DNA of 64,000 bases from Phyllostachys edulis. Taxonomy: Eukaryota; Streptophyta; Magnoliopsida; Poales; Poaceae. Each line of letters opens with the position of its first letter. Position 1 is the stretch's first letter. The position numbers were made by a program, and so were the translations under genes. The stretch is from the NCBI GenBank assembly GCA_036346405.1, contig CM070548.1, positions 61,874,611-61,938,610 on the forward strand, given 5' to 3'. Shown in pieces: positions 25,286 to 37,831 of this stretch. Below the pieces are notes generated by a model. That model saw only the letters and a list, made by a program, of their open reading frames with translations, was not told the origin of the DNA and made no database searches.

Positions 25286-26052
25286 AAAGTTGGTATCAGA
25301 GCCGTTATGACCGTAGTAACGCAAGCTTGGTCGTCTTTAGGATATTTTGAAAACCTATTTTCAAAGTATAAATGAGTTTTGAAAGCTTAAGTAATTCTCG
25401 GATTTTACTCCTTACCTATCTTAGCTTTCTCTTCTCATCTCACTCTAACTTGAGTTTTAAAAGTTGTTTCCTCTCTTCCCTTCTACACAATAGTTGTTAT
25501 CGACTAATTCGGTTTTGGGAGAACCAATGAGATTGGCAAATTTAAGTGTGAGCTGCCCACTACAAGGTTTTGAAGTTCGAGTCGGTGAATCGACGAGGAG
25601 CTTGATGCTAAATCTGACAGCAAGCATCAAATTTCCGGACAGCAATCTCAAAGGTTTCTAATTAGGATAGATAATGAGAGGTTAATTCAACTAAAACTTG
25701 TGGGAATGAAAAAGGGTAAGATGTGATACTAGTTAGCTAAGTATCTAACACTTATTTCGCTGCAATAACCTTGCTCTCTAATAGTTTTAGATCTCATCTT
25801 ACAATCTGATTTTTAACCTTCTCGGTCAATTACTCGTTCATTCAATACGGGTTAGTTGAGTTGAGAAGTTGAGCCTTCCGTTTGGTGTTTCTTGGCTGTT
25901 TTTGGAGTCTTTTAGAAGTTTCTAAAGTTGATTTACTCGCTGTTTTGGCTTTCGATTTGGGTGAAATTCCATTCCCCTAATCGTTAGCTTTTGCTTCCTT
26001 TAAGGCTTTGTTTTCGGGTCAAGTTACTAACCAAAAAGTTCATTGTAACAGG
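25286..26052 (+). other. Element B PBS and 5' leader
   Basis: TGGTATCAGAGCC at 25291-25303 is the tRNA-iMet primer-binding site, five bases after the LTR end. The remaining leader has no supported frame and ends just before the gag ATG at 26053. Confidence 0.8.
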
Positions 26053-27240
26053 ATGGCCGGACGCACTCGTAGCGGCCAAGGCCAGTCAGCTGGTCCGGAC
26101 GAGGAGCTTCCTCCTCCTCCGACCATGGCCGAGGTTCTTCTTCAGATCGAGCGCAACCGCGCGGATGACAGGAGAGTTCTACTGGACGTCATCGCGCGCA
26201 ACACTACTGCACTTTCCGGAGCTTCAGGATCTGGGCCAGGGAATGCCCATCAGCCGCGTGGAGGACTCGCGGAGTTTCTTCGTACTCAGCCCCCTACTTT
26301 TTCCCGGTCTGAGGACCCTTTGGATGCGGACGATTGGCTTCGTCTGGTGGAGCGTAAACCCAGATAGCGCAGATGCCAGAGCACGAGAAGGCGCTGCTCG
26401 CATCGCACCGGCTTGAGGGTGTAGCTTTGTCTGGTGGGAGAGCTATCTCGCCATGCAGCCGTAGACCACAACGTCTCTTGGGAGGAGTTTCGTCTTGCCT
26501 TCCGACGGGCTCACATCCTGCCGGCTTGATGGAGATCAAGAAGCGGGAGTTTCTTCGCTCAAGCAAGGCGTAGCTCGACCATGGAGTATGTCTCTGAGTT
26601 CAACCATCTAGCTCGTTATGCTCCCGAGGATGTGGCCACCGATATGGCTAAGGTGCCAAGTTCAGCGTGGCTTGTCCGAGGAGTCAAGGACAAGCTATCC
26701 ATTGCCGACTTTCTGATTTTCAGACCTTGGTCGACAAGGCCATCGTCGCCGAGCATGCGGCTCGGAGCTTATGGATTCCATAGCGCAAGTGGGAGACCTA
26801 TAAGACTTCGGGCCAGTGCTTCCGCCCTCGTTTGAGGCGCCTCGGGGTACCACTCTCATTCTTCGGCGCCCGAGGTCACCTTCGTTCCTCGTCCTTCGCA
26901 GTAGTGTCCTACCACGCACTGCGAAGTCGTGAGCGGCCCCGCAACCCCGTGCCGGGTCACATGTTTCTCATGCAACGGAAGGGCATTATGCGAACCAATG
27001 CCCTAAGAAGACAGAGCGACCCTCGTCCTAATGGAGGACGCGGGTCGAGGTGGTGCATCTCGGACCGAAGATCGTCCCTGCTACCCAAAGGCGTGGGTAG
27101 TGGTCGCGTCAACGCCATCACCGCAGAGGAGGCTCAGGAGGCACCCGACGTCGTGCTAGGTACACTTTCGTTAACTCTCACCCTGCCATCGTCTTGTTTG
27201 ATTCAGAGCATCTCATTCCTTTGTTTCTGAGTCTTTTGCT
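26053..27240 (+). pseudogene. Element B gag and protease start (frameshifted)
   Basis: The start at 26053 gives MAGRTRSGQGQ, then a Pro-rich stretch and the gag core (GLAEFLRTQPPTFSRSEDPL, DADDWLRLVERK), typical of Tekay/Del elements and closely parallel to the gag of element A. A shift near 26365 breaks the frame. The later pieces EYVSEFNHLARYAPEDVATD (26584-26643), a CFSC...GHYANQC knuckle (about 26958-26997) and the protease motif around 27190-27235 are in other frames. In the protease, one or two bases are missing just after LFDS. The breaks are small indels rather than stop-codon substitutions. Confidence 0.85.
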
Positions 27241-27399
27241 ACTGTTGGAGAGCTTCTTTCCTCTCCATTGTCGGTCCCGCTACTCATTCGCTCTCCTGGT
27301 TCGGAGTTGAGAGTCGAATCCGAGTGTAGAGATGTCCTATCGAGATCGAAGGCGAGGGTTCTTAGCTTAACCTTATCCTTCTCCATTCAGCGAGTCTTG

Positions 27400-30300
27400 A
27401 TGTAATTCTTGGTATGGATTGGTTGTCTCAGCACATGGGACAAATCGATTGTGCCAGGAAGCTCATCTCTTTATCTAGTCCCTCCGGCGAGCAAGTTCGT
27501 TTCTCGCCGAAGCTGCTAGATCCTCATCTCTTCGCACTTGAAGCGAAGCCCGCTCTAGATATTAGCGAAGTCCCAACAGTTTGTGACTTTGTTGATGTCT
27601 TTCCCGCTGATCTTCCAGGGATGCCACCCGTTCGAGACCTCGAGTTTGTCATTGAGTTGGCTCCGGCACGCCCTATCTCAAAGAGGCCTTACGGATGCCA
27701 CCGAACGAGTTGGTGGAGTTAAAGAAGCGCTTAAGTGAGCTGCAAGAGAAGGGTTTCATTCGCCTAGCTCATCTCCGTGGGGTTGTCCGCTATCTTCGTT
27801 AAGAAGAAGGATTTGGTACTTTACGCATGTGCGTTGATTACCGCCCACTTAATGAAGTGACGGTAAGAACAAGTATCCATTGCCCGCATTGACGATCTCT
27901 TCGATCAATTAACTGGAGCTCGAGTTTTCTCCAAGATTGATCGAGAGTGGGATATCATCGAGTTCAGATTCGCCCGAGGATATTCCAAAGACGGCGTTCT
28001 CTACTCGCTACGGCTTGTGCGAGTACACACCATGTCATTCGCTTAACCAATGCTCCCGCTTTGTTCATGAACCTCATGAATTCGGTATTCATGGAGTATT
28101 TGGATAAGTTTGTCGTGGTCTTCATCGATGATATCCTTATCTACTCCAAGAACGATGAGGAACATGCCGAGCACCGCAGCTTGTGTTAGGCAAGCTACGT
28201 GAGCACCAACAGACGCGAAGTTCACAAGTCGCGATTCTCGTTGAAGGAAGTGGCTTTCTTAGGCCATATTCTTTCAAAGAGAGGCGAGCCGCTGATCCTA
28301 GCAAGGTCGTGATGTTCTTTCATGGAGTCACTGTTTGGTCCACCGATGTGCGGAGTTTTCTTGGTTTAGCGGGATATTATCGCCGCTTTATCGAGAACTT
28401 CTCCAAGATCGCTGGCCGATGACGGAGTTGCTCAAGAAGGACAAGAAGTTTGTGTGGTCCGTTGAGTGTGAGGAAAGTTTCCTAATACTCAAAAAGCGCT
28501 TTGACCACCGCTCCGTTCTTGTTCTTCCCGATATCCATCGAAGCTTCGATATCTTTTGCGATGCTTCTCGTCGAGGCCTCGGTTGTGTCCTTATGCAAGA
28601 AGGCAAGGTAGTGGCCTATGCATCAAGGCAATTGAGACCTCATGAACTCAACTACCCTACTCATGATTTGGAGTTGGTCACGTGATTCATGCACTTAAGA
28701 TTTGGCGACATTACCTAATCGTGTCGTTGTGAAGTGTATTCGGATCACAAAGCCTCAAGTACTTGTTCACCCAACCCGACTGAACCTCGGGCAAAGGAGA
28801 TGGTTGGAATTGATCAAGGACTATGATATGGGTATTCACTACCATCCCGGCAAGGCTAATGTCGCTGTTGATGCGCTTTAGTCGTAGCGCATTGTAATGC
28901 CTTAGTGCTCAAGGAGCATTCGCCTCTCTTCTCGAAGCATTCCAAATCTCAACTTGGAGATAGTTGAGCATGGATCTCTCGCCGCCATGGTTGTGCAACC
29001 AACCTTGGTGGATCGGATCAAGTCCGCTCGTGATCGGATGATGGAGTGAGCCACATCAAGGCAAATGTCAAGGCCGAACGACCAAGTGCTTTTCGAGGAT
29101 GAGCATGGTGTTGTGAGGTTTGGGCAACGCCTTGTGGTTCCAAAGGACATGGAGTTGCGAATTTAATCCTCCGCTGAAGCCCATGATTCGCCATTATCCA
29201 TTCATCCGGGCCACAAAGATGTATCAAGATCTCCGCCGAGATTTTGGTGGACCCGAATGAAGAGGGAGATTGCGGTTCGTTGTCGAAAGTCGCGACGTGT
29301 GTGTCGCCGCGTCAAGGCCGAGCATCGGCGTCTGCTTGGGCGCTTGACCTTTGCCAATTCCTGAGTGGAAGTGGGATTCGATCGGAATGGATTTCATCAC
29401 CGGTCTACCCACATCCCCGAAGAAGAATGATGCCATTTGGGTCGTCATCGATCGATTGACTAAGGTGGCACATTTTCTTCCGTCAAGACCGACCTTCGTA
29501 GGTCTTTTGGCGAACTCTACATCGCCTCGCATCGTCGGTTTGCACGGTGTCAAGACGATCGTGTCGGATCGTGGATCCTTTTCACGTCTCGCTTTTGGCA
29601 TAGCTTGCAAGAGGATATGGGCACTCATCTTGTTTTTAGCACGCATTCCACCTCAAACCGATGGTCGACCGAGAGGGTCAACCAGTTTTGGAGGATATGC
29701 TTCGTGCTTGTGTCCTTTCCTATGGGAAGCATTGGGAGAAATGCTTGCCATTTGCCGAAGTTTTCTTATAACAACGACTTTTCGAGCCGGTCTCGGCATG
29801 GCACCATTTGAGGCCTTATACGGAGAAAGTGTAGGACCCGTTGAACGGTCGAGACCGTGAGAGACCTCTCTTTGGCGGACTCAATCAATGAGGCCGAGCG
29901 CCAAGTCCAAATTTTATTCGTGGCGTTGCTGCGCACAGCTCAATCGAGCAAAAGAGCTATGCGGATCGCCGTCGACGTGAGTTACGTTTTGAGCCTAATG
30001 ACTTTGTTTATCTCAAAGTCTCTCCTTTGAAGGGCCATCAACGTTTGGCGTCAAGGGCAAGTTGGCTCCTCGATATGTCGGTCCCTACCGCATTATCGAG
30101 AAGAAGGAGCTGTTGCCTATAAGTTGGAGTTGCCACCTGCACTTGCGGGGTACATGATGTTTTCCATGTGTCCCACTTAAGAAGTGCCTCCGTGTTCCAA
30201 CCGAGGAAGCTCCGTTGGAAACCCTCGATGTCCGTGAAGATTTGACCTATCGCGAGCACCCTGCTCACAGACTCGATGAGTCTGAGCGAAGAACAAGGAA

Positions 30301-30425
30301 TAAGACCATCAAGTTCCTTAAAGTTCAAGTGGTCGAACCATTCCGAGGATGAGGCTACTTGGGAAAGAAGATAATCGCGTGTGCGGACTATCCATCTTTC
30401 TTTATCGAGTGAGCCAAATCTCGGG
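27400..30425 (+). pseudogene. Element B pol: protease tail, RT, RNase H, integrase and chromodomain (frameshifted)
   Basis: The protease tail has GMDWLSQHMGQIDC (27411-27452). RT holds FIDDILIYSKNDEEH at about 28120-28165. RNase H spans about 28430-28890 (IFCDASRRGLGCVLMQ, VAYASRQLRPHELNYPTHDL). Integrase spans about 29340-29870 (IWVVIDRLTKVAHFLPS, then the second Asp near TIVSDRGS and the Glu near TERVNQF). A chromodomain with RRTRNKTIKFLKVQ ends the frame at about 30262-30385. Single-base losses recur, for example near 27785, 27869, 27885 and 28190, so no long frame survives. Every expected domain is present in order, which shows that the element was complete. Confidence 0.87.
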
Positions 30426-30450
30426 GCAGATTTCTGTAAGGAGGAGATTT

Positions 30451-33400
30451 TGTAACATCCCAAGTGTATAATTAGGGTTATTCAAGTATAATTATATGTG
30501 TAGAAATTAAAACTTTTTCTCACATCTTGAAAAACCCTAAAATCTCATGTGATTCGTGTCCAAGAGTTGTGTAATCTAAAAACACAAAGCTCTTGTTGAC
30601 CAAAAGTCAAATTCATTTTCCATTTATCTAAAATCTTGTGCCAATCAATTGGAAATATTTTCCTTGGTCCAAAAACTGATGTGGGACCCTCTGAAAAATA
30701 TCACAAGTTGTAAAACTAGTTTGATAAATTTTGGAGGTAAAACAATCCTTTAAACAACCTTAATGAATTTCCTGAGAAAAATGCATTGCATAATAACCTC
30801 TGGAAAATTTCTGTAAGGTTAATCATGTTGTCAGCAAGCTCCAGTTAAAATTTCATCAAATTTGGAGCTCATTTGCTAGCCCAAATAATTCTGCAAAGTC
30901 TCATTTGTTTAAAAGTTCAAATTCAAAAACCTCAAGACTGCTCCTTGGGCTAGCCATGTTCAAAACTGGTCCATTAACCCCTTTGGACCTCCTCAACCAG
31001 GTCTGCACCCCAGCAGACCTCCCTCTCCATCTTAATCAGGTCGCAGCCGTTGGATTCACATCCAACAGCCACGACCTCCTCCGCGGCTAACACCGCAAAG
31101 ACCTTCCCACCTCATGAGGTCATAGCCATTGGATCAAAGATCCACGGTCATGACCTCCCGTGTGAAACCTCAAAGACCTCCTCATTTGTTAAACCATCGC
31201 AATGAGGTCATCCCATTTGTTGAGGTCGAGCCGTTGGATCAAATCCAACCGCCACGACCTCCTCCTCAACATACTCGGTCAGTCCTCCCACTGCGTGAGG
31301 TCTTGGCCCTTGATTCAAGATCCACGGCCTCGACCTCCCTCCTCGTTAAAACCACTTAGACATCCCACCTCGTGAGGTCATAGCCCTTGGATTAAAAATC
31401 TAAGGCCATGACCTCCCTTGTCTTTCTTCCTTTGGATCTCTCGCCAACGCACGAGATCAATGAGCCGCTCGACCACCCAATATTGACCATTGATTTACAT
31501 CTTACGATGCCGCTAACAAATGGGCGATTCGACCATCGCGTGAGCCCTTAGATCCAAATCGGAGGCTAAGACCTCCTTTGCGCTACGCCAGCAGTCCTCG
31601 ACCTCCCTTATTCACTTTGTGCGATAGACCTCCCCATCGTCAAGGTGCTTGGATTTACATCCAAAGGCCATGACCTCCCCTCATGTCTTTTGATCGCGTG
31701 CGTAAGTCCTCATTGGAGGTCCGCGACTGCTGGATGGAGATCCAACGCTTTGGACCTCTGTCCATTTCTCACGTGCGTTTTCACGTTAAGTGAAATCGTG
31801 AGGCCATGACCTCCCACGTTTGATCGTGTGGTGGGACCTCCTCCCACCACTTAAAAACATAACGGTTCAAAATGGGATCCGATGGCGGGACCTCCTCGAG
31901 GTCTCATCCAATGGCCACTAGGACCTCCCTGTTCTTCTCCTTCCTCTGGCGCGTGGGAGCTTCGAAAGCGGCATTTAATGCATGTCTGAGCAGGAGGTAC
32001 CTGCTCAATACTCTTTTGTGACCGCATTTAATGCTGGTCGACTTTCCGCCTCAATGGTCAGCCCGAGCCTGCCCCCTTGTCATCCCCATGTCTTGTCCAC
32101 TCTATAGACCATGCCATGGGCCAAGCTCACCATGAGCTTAGCCAGTGGTCTAAGACCTCAATTGCCCTAGGATAAAACCACCCCCACCGGTCCTTTGGCT
32201 TCCTTTGCACACCATCGTCACTTTGCTCACACCACTGTGTTTGTGAGCTCTAAAACACCAAAGTCTCCTTGGCCGCCATTGTTGGACTTGAAGTTCCTCG
32301 GTGGACAAGGGTCATTGGGTTTCCACCTTTTCTCCTTGCTTCCCAGGTTGTGCTTTCCTCTGGGACCAAGACCTCACTCGTTTTGGTTTGAACTTTTACA
32401 GAGGTGGACAAAGTTGAGCCGGAGCTTTGGCCGTGGAGCACCCTCTTCCCCAACTCCGGCCACCACCTCCACGACCTCCCAAAGATCTTAAGGACCTCCA
32501 GTACCTCCCGATAGTCCTTAGTGCCGCACTCGTGGATGTTGTCATGAGCTCTTATTTGGCACACGCTTGTATGTCGCGCGAGCTTCTTTTTGCTTTTCAG
32601 TATTTTGCCGTCTGGTCACCTTGGCCCTCTCACGGCTCATGGCGTTCAAAGCCGCCGTCCGCCGAGAGGAGGTCCACTGGGCGCGCAACGTTATTGTGCA
32701 CTCGGTGGTATCATTGACCTCAACGGCGAGCTCTACATCGCCGGCGAGATCCTTTCTTCACGCCGGGATTTTGTCGGACGTCCCGGCGTGTCATTGTCGT
32801 TTTTGGACAAAGATTCGCCGAGTTATTGCGCCATCATTTGCCCAAATTATTGCAATCAATAGCGTGTCTTAACTGTCCTTAAATCCACCATTTATTGCGC
32901 GCCATTAATTCCTCCCGCGCGCGGACCTCATCGTGGTCCCGCGCGCATTTATCTCATGTCCAGCACGCAGCGTGCGCGAAGCTCGACGCCTGCACCTCCT
33001 CCGAGGAGATCCGGAGCGCCCAAGACCTCCTTGGCGCAATCTTGGCCGTCGAGACCTCCTCGGAGGTCGGTGGCGTTGAGGACCTCCTCTGGGACCTCCT
33101 CGAGGTCATCTCACCATGAGGACCTCCTTTTGAGTCAGTCCGCCTGACCTCCCCATCATCGTTGTGGTTCGTTGGATCCTCAATCTCGGCCACGACCTCC
33201 CCTCACCTCACATGTGCGTGGTTAGGAGGTCCAGACCTCTGGACCTCCCATGTGCGTGTGTGTTGTCCTCTGGGAGGTCTCGAGCCGTTAGATCTGTGAT
33301 CTGTGGCTCACGACCTCCCATGTCTCTGTGAGTTTTAGAAATGTCAGTAAATTCTTAAGTATGAACTGAAATAAGGTATAAACTTTAGAATTTCATATCT

Positions 33401-35723
33401 CTTTCATTTTAATTCCAAATGAGGTCATTCAAATTGTGTTAGCTCTGTCTTGAACTTGACCTTAATCCAAAAATGATTGTAAGTTGAGTTCATCTCCAGA
33501 GCACAGTTAGCCACTAGGTTTTAAAACTAACTTTAAACATACATTCAAATTAATGCTTAACTTGTAAAAATTCATAACTAATGCTCTGTAGATTCTTTTT
33601 AAGTGAGACCAACTTTGTTAGCTTCCTCTATTAATGAACTCACTGTAAAAATTAGATTTGAGCATATTGCTGTTATAGAAATAAGGACTTGTGCATTATA
33701 ATTTTGTTCAAGTTCTTGTTTTTGAAAAATTATAGAAAGTGCAATATAGCTCCAAATGGGATGAACTCAATTGTGTTATTCATCTCATGAGGTGCTGGTT
33801 TCACAGTAAAAATCTCAGCCTCACCACTTTTCTAGAAAATGTTGTCTCATAATTAAATTAGTGAATAGTGCAGTTTGGTATTTTCAGGGCTGAGCAGAAT
33901 TGTTTTGCTCATAACTTTTGCATTAAGAATCCAAATCCATTGGTTCTTGTTGCTAAATTCCTAAAATCACCCTCTTACGGCTGTAGAAATTTCAGAGAAT
34001 TTGGAGTTTGTTTGCTGTGCTGTCTTGTTGTTTTTCGTCGTTCTTATCGGTTCTTTATCGTTTTTCCGTTAGGTTTCGACATTTGTGGTGATCCCGCAAA
34101 CGACCCTCCGCAACAAAGTGACCAGCAGCAAGGCAAGCAGTTTGACCATTTCCATCATGTCCCATTACTTTAAAGCTTACTACTTTGTTTTACTTCTATG
34201 TATGCATGCTACTTTGTGTTAAATGTCGCTAGCTTTCCTATAGTTGCATAATCTGTAGGAATTATTATCCTCTACTACCAATGAGCCTAGGTTATTCGCT
34301 GTGGTTTGAGCTCGTTGGATGAGCTCTCATCACTTAGTAGTTTACGTTAATATTGCTTAGACATGCTTAGCTATCGGTAGTAATGGGCGATCATCGACTT
34401 AGTCGATGGTCTTGATCACACAAGTATTATTATTCCTCCTATATGTCCAGCACTTGTGCTTTGATTAATTTGTAAGATCAAAACTGAAAATAAAATGTTG
34501 ATTTAGACTTGGGCATATTGGATGGATGGTGCGGTTTTTGGAATGTGGTGGTATGCCCGGGTCCCTAAGGACCGAGTACTTGGGTCACTAAGCCAAGCGC
34601 TTTTATGCTAACCACACGAGGGGATATGGGACCTCTCTTGACTAAGTACTTTGGGAGGTGTTAATTATGAGCTGGTTGGTGGGTATGTTTTAATAAAATC
34701 TGTGTGTGTGGTGTTGGGAGGGAGCATTGGCGGACCGGTTAGGGTCTGTCTAATGTGTCTTGTCCCGTGGGTTGCGGCTCGTAATTAGCATCGCCCATTG
34801 GAAATATCTCGTAGGACTTAGCCGTGCTTGAAGACACCAAAGGTCGTGTGCCTAAAGGAAAGGCGGTCTGACGTGTGGGTACATTGGTACACCCCTGCAG
34901 GGATAAAACTATTCGAATAGCCTCGTCCTAGGTTATGGACATGCTTGGTAAGGTCGTTCAAGACTAGTCTCAACCTTTTAATTAAAACTTGATGGGTTGG
35001 TATGAACGGGGAGTTCATGCTATTGTTGTGGTGACTAAGGGTTAGTCACTTCCAGGTTTGTTCTTGTTGTTGTTATTATGTTATTATCGCGTTGTATTTC
35101 AACAATTAAAAATGCTTTATCAAATTGCCTTCAATCTATTATGTTATTGCAAATAAATGTCGCTTTATGCTAAAATGAGTCCAAAGCCTCATCCACTTAA
35201 ATAAAGCTTGCATGTAGCTATTTATAGTTCTGTTATCTCACACGTAAGTCTTGCGGAGTACTTTATGTACTCATCTGCCCGTGGTTGTGGCAATTTTTTT
35301 TTGTGGCATTTGTTGCAGAGGAAGAAGGAGAGCTCCAAGAGCCTCTCTTTTGTGCTACGTGTTGCTGTTTCTTCGACGACTAGCTTGGCGGTCCGGTCAG
35401 ATGCCTAGGGGTTAAGGCACACTGATTGGCTTTGTGTTATAGCCATCTTTATGGCACTTTTGCTTCCTCTGTTATCTTTTTATTTGTTACTATTTGGCCT
35501 AAGGGCCTCTCTTTTGTAATAGCTATTCCATATTAATATTAACTTCTGGTTTGTTGCTTATGTACTATGTGTTGTATGGAATTGATATACTCTTTTGTTG
35601 TGAGGTATGTATACTGCATTCTGGGGAGTATACATTTCTCGAGACCGGGTTTATTTGGTTGATAATACTAGGGTCAATTGGATGACTAAGTATTATGAGC
35701 CTAATAAACATCGGGGTCTCACA
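30451..35723 (+). repeat. 3' LTR of element B
   Basis: The LTR is 5273 bp, preceded by the purine-rich AAGGAGGAGATTT. It matches 20012-25285. Long AT-rich stretches are practically identical, while the GC-rich middle differs by many one- to four-base indels. Confidence 0.93.
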
Positions 35724-35728
35724 ACTCA
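35724..35728. repeat. Right target-site duplication of gypsy B (ACTCA)
   Basis: It pairs with 20007-20011. LTR sequence of element A resumes directly after it. Confidence 0.93.
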
Positions 35729-37831
35729 GGAGCTCATTGGACCACCCTAGGGTTCACAATACCTCCACGACCACCCGAGGACATCACAAGCACTCGGAGC
35801 CACCCAGAGTACTTGCAGACGTCCCAAGCCAGTCATGGAACACAGATTTTGAGAAGTCTACCCCTTGCACCATTTTCACCGGGTATATCCATGACCAAGG
35901 ACTTGGCTATTCGAATAGATTGATACTCTGCAGAGGTGTACAACTTTACCCACAATCCACGACCTCTCTAGCGGGGCGGGTTTTCGTCGGAACCCTTACT
36001 CACTTTCGAAGGTGAGCAGTCTAGAGAGCGTCACAAGGCCTTTACAAAGCTTTGTCCTGACCTGACATGCCCGCTAAGGTTTTGCTGTCCTATAAAAGGA
36101 ACCTGGCCCCCTCTTGCGCCATGCGAATCAGCACGGACCACCACAACAGAACTAGGTCAAGACATCACTAATTATTCGGCCCAGACCATTCCCATAAAAT
36201 GATCTTGTGATTGCACTAAGAGGCCCAGATCAATAGAACACAAAGTTAAGTCCTTAATTGCTGCTCAGGCAAGGCTTCCACATCCCAGAGTGCGAAGAGC
36301 ACCCCCCCCCCTTTACTGCACGATTACTTGCCCGAGCAAGAAGGCATTTTGGGTTCACCTAGCCAAAGACCTCCCTGGTCTTGGCATGCAAGATTTTAAC
36401 AAAGTGGCCTCACACCACAATCAACACAACTACGACATCCCACTATAGTTGCTCAATAGTGGCACCAACCACAGATTTCATAGTTCGATTAGTCAAGTTA
36501 TTAGAGAAGGAACATGATTCCCAAGACCCCCGGTTCTACAAGCAAGACTAAGCATAAACATACGGTCCCATGTTGGTAATACCAAACGATACCAACTAAA
36601 ATACCCAACCTAAGGTGTCCAGAAGGATCATGTCAACATGTCGAATACAATTGCCCAAGGAGGCATATTGTCAAATAGGAGAATAACTACTGCCCCAAGC
36701 CATTCTTATAAAAGAATAGCCATGCATGATTAAGTAAAGCAAAATACATTTGAAAAGCTGGGCTCAATATGATCAAAGGTCTGCGAGTTGCCTTCGTTGA
36801 GCAGTGGTGAACCTTCAGTAGAAACCGCTGGGTCCAAGAACTCCTTCTCAAACGCGGGATCTACACATTCGCCAAAGAACCAAATAAGCAAACCAACTCC
36901 AAGCAAGGAACTTAAAAGAAGACTTAGAAAGAGCTCAAATCAACCCAGCCAAAACCAAAAAAACAAAAGCTCAGCACAGCCTCGGGGAGCTCCTTGGGGA
37001 GGTCTTGAGCGTGGAGAGAACCAGGCGAGAGCAAGGAGATTGGAAATGAGCAAAAAGGTGACAAAGGGAGGCATGCCCAGGCTATTTATAGCCGGAGATG
37101 CTGGAGAAACAACAAGGGCTTGAGCAAAACGTGTTAATGATCGGTGGTAGCTAGGACAAGGTTAGGACATAGTAGGTCACCAAAAGAATAAAACAAAGTA
37201 TCTCAAATGTGACTGCATTTAATGTGATACAACAGCCATTAAATGCGCACAGAGCAAGGCTGACAAGTGGGGCCAATCAAACTCAAGAGAACGATTCAGT
37301 CAAAGGGTTGGTCTCAGCCACAAGGGAGGTCTGAACGGTTGAGATCTTCAAAGGGGAGATCATAACAGTCAGATCTAACAAAGGGGAGGTCTGAACGGTT
37401 AAGATCTCCAAAGGGGAGGTCCTAACGGTCAAATCTAACAAAGGGGAGGTGTGAACAGTTAAGATCTCCAAAGGGGAGGTCCTAACGGTCAGATCTAACA
37501 AAGGGGAGGTCTGAACAGTTAAGATCTCCAAAGGGGTGGTCCTAACGGTCAGATCTAACAAAGGGGAGGTCTAAATGGTTAAGATCTCCAAAAGGGAGGT
37601 CCTAACGGTCAGATCTAACAAAGGGGAGGTCTGAACAGTTAAGATCTTCAAAGGGGAGGTCCTAACGGTCTGAACGGTTAAGATCTCCAAAGGGGAGTTC
37701 CTAACGGTTAGATCTAACAAAGGGGAGGTCCTGCGCGACCGTGAGATAAAGCGCGGTGGAGCAAGACCGTTAGATTTCAATCGGACGGGACAAGGCAATT
37801 GGACTGTTCGGACCGAGCGAACGCTCCAACA
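35729..37831 (-). repeat. 5' LTR of element A, second part
   Basis: It matches 717-2754 of the window, including a TATA box at 37082-37091 (minus strand) and the 30-bp half-unit array at 37329-37727. Homology to the left LTR stops at 37836, five bases (GATCG) past the presumed CCAACA edge. Similar AGGTC-rich sequence goes on to about 38420, so the true LTR may be longer than the left copy shows. Confidence 0.85.
37329..37727. repeat. Tandem array of about 30-bp half-units in the right LTR of element A
   Basis: Same alternating half-units as 2321-2650, with a few more copies, so copy number has changed since the element inserted. Confidence 0.85.

Larger units (their letters stand above)
20012..35723 (+). 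mobile_element. Element B: gypsy chromovirus with about 5.27-kb LTRs, inserted in the LTR of element A
   Basis: The element starts TGTAACATCC and ends GGGTCTCACA, with LTRs 20012-25285 and 30451-35723 and perfect ACTCA target duplications. The PBS lies at 25291-25303 and a purine tract at about 30437-30450. The internal part (25286-30450, about 5.2 kb) encodes Tekay/Del-like gag, protease, RT, RNase H, integrase and a chromodomain. It is broken by many small frameshifts. Each LTR is as long as the internal region, which is unusual. Confidence 0.93.
1..37831 (-). mobile_element. Element A: minus-strand Ty3/gypsy chromovirus host of two nested insertions
   Basis: This is a degenerate Ty3/gypsy retrotransposon read on the minus strand. 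Its order is 5' LTR (19070-20011 plus 35729-37831 or beyond), PBS (19054-19065), gag, protease, reverse transcriptase, RNase H, integrase, truncated chromodomain, and 3' LTR (1-2754, cut by the window edge). Position 1 matches position 19301, so about 231 bp of the left LTR lie outside the window. The order of pol domains (RT and RNase H before integrase) and the start of a chromodomain place it in Ty3/gypsy, probably the Tekay/Del group. It is interrupted by copia S1 at 5907-17295 and gypsy B at 20012-35723. The far end of the right LTR is not resolved: the shared part ends at 37831-37836, but LTR-like AGGTC-rich sequence continues to about 38420. Confidence 0.85.
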
